Shown here in pieces: positions 7,946-12,271 of a DNA stretch of 12,271 nt. Within the stretch, counting starts at the first letter, position 1; each line of letters begins with the position of its first letter. A model generated the notes under the pieces. The model worked only from the letters and a program-made list of their open reading frames with translations. It did not search any database and had not been told where the DNA came from. Source of the stretch: an uncultured Flammeovirgaceae bacterium (GTDB lineage: Bacteria > Bacteroidota > Bacteroidia > Cytophagales > Cyclobacteriaceae). The stretch is taken from NCBI GenBank assembly GCA_946886805.1, contig CAMPJM010000068.1, positions 1 to 12,271 on the forward strand, read 5' to 3'. Made by a program: the position numbers and the translations under genes.

Positions 7946-8716
7946 ATGTCTGGTACTGCTACTGCTGTTGGAAAACCTACAAGAAGTATTTGGGATGGTG
8001 GTCAATCTCCCTTGAAGGCAAGTTACGGAAAACTGATGATGTGGTTTTTCTTACTGTCCGATGCTCTTACTTTTTCCGCATTACTTATTTCTTATGGTTT
8101 AATTAGGTTTGCCCATCCTGTTTATACAGGCGAGGTTGAAAATTTTGTTTTCTCTCAGGACCACTGGCCTATTCCTGAAATGGTATTTGAAGCTGTGCCA
8201 TTTCTCCATGGCGTGCATTTACCTTTGGTATTTGTGGGTATAATGACCTTTGTCCTTATCTTAAGTAGTGTTACAATGGTTTTGGCGGTGGAAGCCGGGC
8301 AAAGAATGGATAAAGAGGCTGTTCAGAAATGGATGCTCTGGACTATTATTGGAGGGCTTACCTTTTTGGGCTGCCAGGCCTGGGAATGGTCACATTTTAT
8401 TCACGGCACAGAAGAAGGAGCAGAGGTAATGAGGCTGGTTAACGGGCAATGGGTGAAAGATGTCGTCTTCGGAGCCAATCTAACTGTTAATCAATATGGT
8501 CCTCCGGATTTTGCTAACTTGTTCTTTTTTATTACTGGTTTCCACGGAGTTCACGTAACCAGCGGTGTATTTTTAAATATCTTAATCTTTTACAATACTG
8601 CAACTGGAGTTTATGAGAAAAGAGGTCATTACGAAATGGTCGAGAAGGTTGGGCTGTACTGGCACTTTGTAGATTTAGTTTGGGTATTTGTATTTACTTT
8701 CTTCTATCTTGTTTAA
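7946..8716 (+). CDS. coxC: Cytochrome c oxidase subunit III (longer copy)
   Basis: Second COX3-family protein. Five helices at about 29-53, 90-117, 130-150, 191-216 and 234-256 match subunit III, with the signatures GFHGVHVTSGVF (198-209) and YWHFVDLVWVFVF (238-250). The latter is closer to the classical subunit III ending (WHFVDxVW) than the ending of the upstream copy, so this is the better candidate for the canonical subunit. Two hydrophilic loops make it longer (256 residues): about 54-88 between helices 1 and 2, and about 151-190 between helices 3 and 4. The N-terminal 25 residues are polar, without a signal peptide. The ATG at 7946 lies in an A/T-rich leader with no Shine-Dalgarno sequence. 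coxD follows after 83 bp. Confidence 0.93.
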   Translation: MSGTATAVGKPTRSIWDGGQSPLKASYGKLMMWFFLLSDALTFSALLISYGLIRFAHPVYTGEVENFVFSQDHWPIPEMVFEAVPFLHGVHLPLVFVGIMTFVLILSSVTMVLAVEAGQRMDKEAVQKWMLWTIIGGLTFLGCQAWEWSHFIHGTEEGAEVMRLVNGQWVKDVVFGANLTVNQYGPPDFANLFFFITGFHGVHVTSGVFLNILIFYNTATGVYEKRGHYEMVEKVGLYWHFVDLVWVFVFTFFYLV

Positions 8717-8799
8717 ATTTGGCCGTTAGCCGAGTTAGTAAACTCCACTTTTAATCGAATAAGGTCATATATAGAATCATAATAATAATAATTTAAGAA

Positions 8800-9129
8800 A
8801 TGGATTCACATGAAACTGCACACCAGGTAACTGTTAAACCTGTAGACAAAGAAAAAGTAAGGAAAATATGGATGGTTGCTTTGATACTTGCTGTTGTTAC
8901 GGGTATTGAATTTTTGCTTGCTTTTACTATGGATGCTGGAACTTTGCGTACAGCAATATTTATAGGACTTACTATTGTTAAAGCATTTTATATAGTGGCT
9001 GAATTTATGCATTTGCGTCACGAGGTAAAAATATTGATTTGGTCAATTTTGCTTCCATTGGTGTTTGTTGTTTGGCTAATTATCGCCCTTTTAGTAGAAG
9101 GTAATGCTATTTACGATGTGCGTTTTTAA
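8800..9129 (+). CDS. coxD: Cytochrome c oxidase subunit IV (prokaryotic type)
   Basis: Small accessory membrane subunit of the oxidase. Three helices are seen at about 23-43, 50-69 and 76-98. The motif KAFYIVAEFMHL (61-72) is the hallmark of the prokaryotic subunit IV (COX4_pro) family, and a Glu inside helix 1 (Glu37) is also common there. At 109 residues it is of typical size. It carries no cofactor ligands; in this family the role is structural or in assembly. The ATG at 8800 follows an A/T-rich leader containing AAT repeats and no clear ribosome site. It closes the block of oxidase structural genes; the copper chaperone gene starts 65 bp further on. Confidence 0.92.
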   Translation: MDSHETAHQVTVKPVDKEKVRKIWMVALILAVVTGIEFLLAFTMDAGTLRTAIFIGLTIVKAFYIVAEFMHLRHEVKILIWSILLPLVFVVWLIIALLVEGNAIYDVRF

Positions 9130-9165
9130 AATGCTGATATTTCATAGCTATTTCTAACTGTCTCT

Positions 9166-9182
9166 ATTCTTTTATAAAGAAT
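9166..9182 (+). repeat. AT-rich perfect inverted repeat upstream of sco
   Basis: ATTCTTT and AAAGAAT are exact reverse complements separated by TAT, giving a possible 7-bp hairpin that ends 12 bases before the sco start codon. It is A/T-rich and therefore weak, and no T-run follows, so it does not look like an intrinsic terminator. It could be chance in such AT-rich sequence. Confidence 0.35.
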
Positions 9183-9194
9183 AAATAAAAATTT

Positions 9195-9848
9195 ATGAAT
9201 TTTTCCTGGAAAACCGGTGTGCTCTTGTTAATACTTGCCACACCGGTTTTGATTTATTTATTCCTACAGAGTTTTGGGAGTAATTCATACGCCATCCCTG
9301 TTTATTACGAAGAAGGTGTAGTTTCTTCACTACAAAACTGTTCTTTTTCTGAGGGGCAACATCATATTCCTGATTTTGAACTCGTTACTCAGGATGGTGG
9401 CGACATTTCAAACAAGATTTTAGAGAACAATATTACAGTTGTAGACTTCTTCTTTACCTCTTGTCCCGATATCTGTCCCATTATGACTTCTGAATTAAGT
9501 CGTGTGCAGGAAGTATTTAAAGATAACGAAACAGTCAATATGCTTTCTTTTACCGTTGATCCGGCCTATGATAGTCCGCAAGTCCTGAAAGACTATGCAG
9601 AAGAGTTCGGTATAGACACCTTGCAATGGAAATTTATTACTGGTGATAAAGAAGAGATTTATTCGTTGGCGAGATGCGGGTTTTTATTGCCGGTAGTCGA
9701 TGGCGACGGAAGCAAGTCCGATTTTATACACAGTGAAAAAGTTATACTTGTAGACGGTAAAAAGAGGATTAGAGGGTATTATGATGGCACCGACAGAAAC
9801 GAAGTCGATAGACTAATAACAGAAATCAATATTTTATTAACAGAGTAA
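9195..9848 (+). CDS. SCO1/SenC-family copper chaperone
   Basis: Membrane-tethered thioredoxin-fold protein that delivers copper to, or reduces the cysteines of, the CuA site of subunit II. One N-terminal anchor helix (about 8-26) puts the rest of the protein in the periplasm. The copper ligands are present: Cys90 and Cys94 in SCPDICP (89-95), and His179 in DFIHSEKVILVDG (176-188). The surrounding fold elements DFFFTSC (84-90) and LSFTVDPAYDSP (117-128) are typical of SCO proteins. A further Cys at 49, near the anchor, is outside the motif. At 217 residues it is of normal size. Placement after coxD and within the coxB transcription unit supports a CuA assembly role. The ATG at 9195 is preceded only by A/T-rich sequence. 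The DUF420 gene follows after 32 bp. Confidence 0.94.
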   Translation: MNFSWKTGVLLLILATPVLIYLFLQSFGSNSYAIPVYYEEGVVSSLQNCSFSEGQHHIPDFELVTQDGGDISNKILENNITVVDFFFTSCPDICPIMTSELSRVQEVFKDNETVNMLSFTVDPAYDSPQVLKDYAEEFGIDTLQWKFITGDKEEIYSLARCGFLLPVVDGDGSKSDFIHSEKVILVDGKKRIRGYYDGTDRNEVDRLITEINILLTE

Positions 9849-9880
9849 TTCCTGACACTATAAATTACGGCCGCTCAGAA

Positions 9881-10459
9881 ATGTTGACAGCAAAAAAGGA
9901 CAATAAATATCTATGGATTATATGGATTTTATCAATATCCATCCCTCTTTTTATTGCCATTTTATTTTTTATCCCCACCGAGACCGGTTTGCAAAATGAC
10001 TGGGTTTCGTATATTCCACATGTAAATGGATTTTTGAATTCCGTAACGGCTATTGTGCTTATATGTGGTTTCTTCTTTATCAAAAAGGGACGTATAGATT
10101 ATCATAAATTGTGTATGTTAACAGCTTTTGCGCTCGGCTCGCTTTTTCTGATTCTATATGTTATCTATCATTCCTCAGCTCCGTCTACAGTATTTGGTGA
10201 TCTAGATGGTAATGGTGTGCTAGAAGAAGCAGAACGAACGCTTCTAGGTGGTATTAGAACGGGATACTTGGTGATTTTACTTTCTCATATTTTATTAGCT
10301 ATTATTGTGGTACCTTTTGTATTATTAGCTTTATTTTATGCGCTCACCGGGAAATTTGATAAACATAAGCGAATAGTAAAATACACCTTGCCAATCTGGT
10401 TATATGTTTCTATATCTGGCGTAGTGGTCTATTTGATGATAAGTCCTTATTATCAATAA
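9881..10459 (+). CDS. DUF420 (CtaM/YozB-like) oxidase assembly membrane protein
   Basis: DUF420-family membrane protein. The family includes YozB/CtaM of Bacillus and Staphylococcus, which is needed for making functional heme A-containing oxidases; a similar role here is inferred from family and position. Five hydrophobic segments are visible (about 11-31, 48-67, 76-97, 128-153, 168-187). Family features include PHVNGFLNSVTA (46-57), the His75 and His97 positions, IRTGYLVILLSHI (125-137) and a final ISPYY. Unusually, the loop between helices 3 and 4 contains DLDGNGVLEEAE (107-118), which fits the 12-residue EF-hand calcium loop position by position. 192 residues is near normal for the family. 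The ATG at 9881 follows sco by 32 bp without a clear ribosome site, and 91 bp separate it from the next gene. Confidence 0.88.
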   Translation: MLTAKKDNKYLWIIWILSISIPLFIAILFFIPTETGLQNDWVSYIPHVNGFLNSVTAIVLICGFFFIKKGRIDYHKLCMLTAFALGSLFLILYVIYHSSAPSTVFGDLDGNGVLEEAERTLLGGIRTGYLVILLSHILLAIIVVPFVLLALFYALTGKFDKHKRIVKYTLPIWLYVSISGVVVYLMISPYYQ

Positions 10460-10550
10460 TAGGTGGATTAGCTTAGAACTTATGGTTCCTCTTGCTTGTT
10501 AGAGTTTTGAAATGAGGAGATTATGATATTTTCAGTTCACATTAGTTATT

Positions 10551-10844
10551 ATGGGTATTAAAAATATAATTTATCGATTATTTGCGTTGTTGTTCATTGG
10601 CTTTTTAACGTCTTTTCAGACGATAATGGCTCAATGCGCTATGTGTCGTGCGACTGTTGAAAACAATGTTAGTAATGGCGATGTGGGTTTGGCTTCCAAT
10701 TTGAATTTGGGGATTCTCTATTTATTTGTGACCCCCTATGTTGTAATTGCCGTAATTGCGTTTTTCTGGTACAAAAAAAGTAAAGAACATGCCAAAAAAG
10801 TCAGTCTTTCAAGCTATTATAAAAGAAAAATGCCCCAGGTGTAG
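10551..10844 (+). CDS. Small secreted-anchored CxxC protein of unknown function
   Basis: I recognise this only as a small conserved Bacteroidota type found beside oxidase assembly genes; no function is known to me. An N-terminal signal-like stretch (about 8-27) ends in a plausible signal peptidase I site after Ala27, so the mature protein would begin QCAMC, with Cys29 and Cys32 almost at its new N-terminus. It is not a good lipobox (MAQC). A single helix follows at about 54-73, then a basic tail rich in Lys (75-93). The predicted topology is therefore a short periplasmic segment with a CxxC pair, one membrane helix and a cytoplasmic basic tail. Copper binding or thiol redox is possible but unproven. 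The ATG at 10551 is the only start after an in-frame stop at 10524-10526. The last 56 bases overlap the DUF983 gene in another frame. Confidence 0.8.
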   Translation: MGIKNIIYRLFALLFIGFLTSFQTIMAQCAMCRATVENNVSNGDVGLASNLNLGILYLFVTPYVVIAVIAFFWYKKSKEHAKKVSLSSYYKRKMPQV

Positions 10845-11166
10845 GCTAGGCGACATGTTTGCTTATTCGGCCTTGAAGGTCACCAAATTCGATAAGATGC
10901 ACAGTCATTGTCCCTACTGTAAACTTAAGTTCGAAGTAGAACCGGGCTTTTTTATTGGCGCCATGTACATAAGCTATGTAATGGTGGTCAGTTTGATGTT
11001 TTTATTTGGGATAATTTTATTTTATATCTTTTCGGATCCTCCGACCTGGGTATATCTCATTACATTTCCTACAGTCGTCATTATTTTACTTCCCTTTATC
11101 TTCAGGTATTCACGAGTTTTGTACCTATATGCTTTTGGCGGCGTATCATATAATGGGAATTTATAA
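10789..11166 (+). CDS. DUF983 zinc-ribbon membrane protein
   Basis: DUF983-family protein of unknown function, frequently encoded next to cytochrome oxidase genes. With the ATG at 10789 it has 125 residues: a zinc-ribbon-like N-terminal part with two CxxC pairs (Cys15/Cys18 in KCPRCRLGDMF and Cys41/Cys44 in HCPYCKLKFE), then the family signature EPGFFIGAMYISY (51-63) leading into helix 1 (about 59-81), helix 2 (about 87-106), and a closing FRYSRVLYLYAF (105-116). An in-frame TTG at 10756 would add 11 residues, but they are not family-like (MRFSGTKKVKN), so I prefer the ATG. The start lies 56 bp inside the preceding gene, which suggests translational coupling. It is the last gene of the apparent oxidase operon; a role in assembly or metal handling is inferred from context only. 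Confidence 0.88.
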   Translation: MPKKSVFQAIIKEKCPRCRLGDMFAYSALKVTKFDKMHSHCPYCKLKFEVEPGFFIGAMYISYVMVVSLMFLFGIILFYIFSDPPTWVYLITFPTVVIILLPFIFRYSRVLYLYAFGGVSYNGNL

Positions 11167-11201
11167 TCTTAACTGGTATAATTATTGGAAAAATGGTTAA
11201 G

Positions 11202-11218
11202 TTGCTTGCAATAAGCAA
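11202..11218 (+). repeat. Short hairpin between DUF983 and the sensor-like gene
   Basis: TTGCTT and AAGCAA are exact reverse complements around GCAAT, and a G-T pair can extend the stem to seven pairs. It sits between the end of the oxidase operon and the next start codon, where a terminator would be expected, but there is no following T-run. It overlaps the likely leader of the next gene, so it could equally influence translation there or be chance. Confidence 0.35.
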
Positions 11219-11229
11219 GGTTCTATACA

Positions 11230-12271
11230 TTGAGATATTATATTTCGAAATATAAGCATTTAATTTTATCCATAGTACTTTTAACGATAGCCCTATTGTT
11301 AAAGGCTTATTTTGTGGATGAAACCAAAAATCAAATCCAATTTGCGAAGGCAGTCGAAGAAAGGATCAATGAAGAACTAAAGATCATTCATGAGGATCTT
11401 AAAAGAATTTCCGCTCATTTACAAAAAACTGAAGAATACAGTTTTTCCCGACTAAGTTTAGCCACCAAATACCCTTACTTCATTTTTCATAAAGGCAACC
11501 TGGTCTATTGGTCCGACTTTAATTTTGTCCCCGATTATAACAATGTAGCTGGCGAATATGATTACCAATTTATAAACCTAAAAAGCGGTCAATTTGTAAG
11601 TCATAAAATTACCGTCGAAAAGGACCACACTGCTTTTGAAGTGGTTTCTCTTCTAAGGGTTATCAATCAAAATAAAATAGACAATAGTTATTTGGATTCT
11701 GGCTTCAACAGGAAGTTGTTTTCCAATACCAGTATCAGTATAAAAGGGTTTTCTTCTCCCGGGGACGCCAATATAAATGCCGAAAATGGTAAATATTTGT
11801 TTTCTATTGATTTTTTAAGAGGCTTTGAATTTACGCCCGTCGTTCAAAAAATATTAGTGGTTTTTTTGATTGTCACTTCCATCATATTTTTTGTTATCTA
11901 TATCATTCAGGTAGTCAACGGGCTATTTATAAGAAGGAAAATATTATCAGCGCTAATGCTTTTAGGTGTAAGCCTTGGCTTTATAAGGGGAACGATGTTG
12001 TTTTTCGATTTTCCGTATGCCATGACCGAAATCGCCCTTTTCAATTCCAGGTATTTTGCATCTTCTGTTTTCAACCCTTCACTTGGCGATCTATTGCTAA
12101 ATAATTTAGTGCTTTTAACTATTGTTTATTTCTTAGCAAAAAATGCTGGACGTATTCAATACAAAAAGTTGTTTCAAAATTTGAACGGAGTTTCCCGATT
12201 CGCCTGTGCGGTTCTGCTGGTTGTAATCAGTTATGCAGCTTTGTATTTCGAATTTTATATTATCAGAACCC
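11230..12271 (+). CDS. Partial membrane sensor-like protein, probably a histidine kinase N-terminus
   Basis: An open frame of 347 codons runs off the window end, with no stop. It starts best at TTG 11230; the in-frame stop upstream is at 11212-11214 and no ATG precedes helix 1. The layout is: helix 1 (about 10-28); an extracytoplasmic region of about 175 residues whose start (about 30-68) is charged and helical; then four helices at about 206-232, 237-259, 288-305 and 322-342. The conserved-looking segment RYFASSVFNPSLGDLLLNN (274-292) resembles the sensory half of large Bacteroidota sensor histidine kinases, as I remember them. No HAMP, His-box or ATPase motif is inside the window, so the kinase call is inference. 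AAGG at 11217-11220 is a weak ribosome site. It is 63 bp after DUF983 on the same strand, and probably a separate function from the oxidase genes. Confidence 0.6.
   Translation, partial: MRYYISKYKHLILSIVLLTIALLLKAYFVDETKNQIQFAKAVEERINEELKIIHEDLKRISAHLQKTEEYSFSRLSLATKYPYFIFHKGNLVYWSDFNFVPDYNNVAGEYDYQFINLKSGQFVSHKITVEKDHTAFEVVSLLRVINQNKIDNSYLDSGFNRKLFSNTSISIKGFSSPGDANINAENGKYLFSIDFLRGFEFTPVVQKILVVFLIVTSIIFFVIYIIQVVNGLFIRRKILSALMLLGVSLGFIRGTMLFFDFPYAMTEIALFNSRYFASSVFNPSLGDLLLNNLVLLTIVYFLAKNAGRIQYKKLFQNLNGVSRFACAVLLVVISYAALYFEFYIIRT

Noticed and set aside
8732..8745. GAGTT-AGTA-AACTC hairpin after the second subunit III gene
   Set aside because: Only five base pairs, without a following T-run, inside what looks like one operon; not enough to call a terminator.
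8777..8790. Short AAT/ATA tandem repeat before coxD
   Set aside because: Only about four units in AT-rich leader sequence; no sign of a functional repeat.
8806..9021. Reverse-strand open frame opposite coxD
   Set aside because: Its predicted protein is rich in Ser, Asn, Lys and Tyr with no recognisable motif, and the + strand encodes a clear subunit IV. Other reverse-strand frames under actF, coxB, coxA and the subunit III genes were rejected for the same reason.
11193..11255. Possible 20-residue leader peptide starting at ATG 11193 and overlapping the sensor-like gene start
   Set aside because: No ribosome site, no regulatory codon run and no terminator/antiterminator structure; likely chance in AT-rich sequence.

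Overview
The window comes from the AT-rich genome of an aerobic member of the Bacteroidota, most likely of the order Cytophagales. This is inferred from the gene order (alternative complex III genes running into an aa3-type oxidase operon), the protein signatures and the general lack of Shine-Dalgarno sequences. All recognised genes lie on the + strand. Most intergenic gaps are 22-115 bp, so positions 17-11166 look like one long respiratory operon entered near the end of its act (alternative complex III) section.

Layout: 17-2022 holds the last two alternative complex III genes, actE (lipid-anchored mono-heme cytochrome c) and actF (10-helix membrane subunit). 2124-5116 holds the oxidase core, coxB (CuA subunit II) and coxA (heme a/a3-CuB subunit I). 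5166-7220 holds heme A synthesis, ctaA and ctaB. 7336-9129 holds the small membrane subunits: two tandem subunit III-type genes and subunit IV. 9195-11166 is an assembly block: a SCO copper chaperone, a DUF420/CtaM-like membrane protein, a small secreted-then-anchored CxxC protein of unknown function, and a DUF983 zinc-ribbon membrane protein that overlaps it by 56 bp. From 11230 to the window edge is the 5' part of a different gene, a multi-helix membrane protein resembling the sensor region of large Bacteroidota histidine kinases.

How they work together: ACIII oxidises menaquinol and passes electrons through its c hemes, probably via ActE, to CuA in CoxB and then to heme a and the heme a3/CuB site of CoxA, where O2 is reduced. 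An ACIII-aa3 supercomplex of this kind is known from Flavobacterium johnsoniae. CtaB and CtaA make heme O and then heme A. SCO is expected to deliver copper to CuA. The DUF420, CxxC and DUF983 proteins are probable further assembly factors.

Most of the window is a well-conserved respiratory locus, and I see no mobile element, CRISPR array, tRNA or rRNA. The points most worth a second look are: an Asn in place of the first heme-pocket His of CtaA; a textbook EF-hand loop inside the DUF420 protein; and the uncharacterised CxxC/DUF983 overlapping pair in an assembly block with no visible Cox11/CtaG or Surf1 gene. No intergenic gap exceeds 300 bp.
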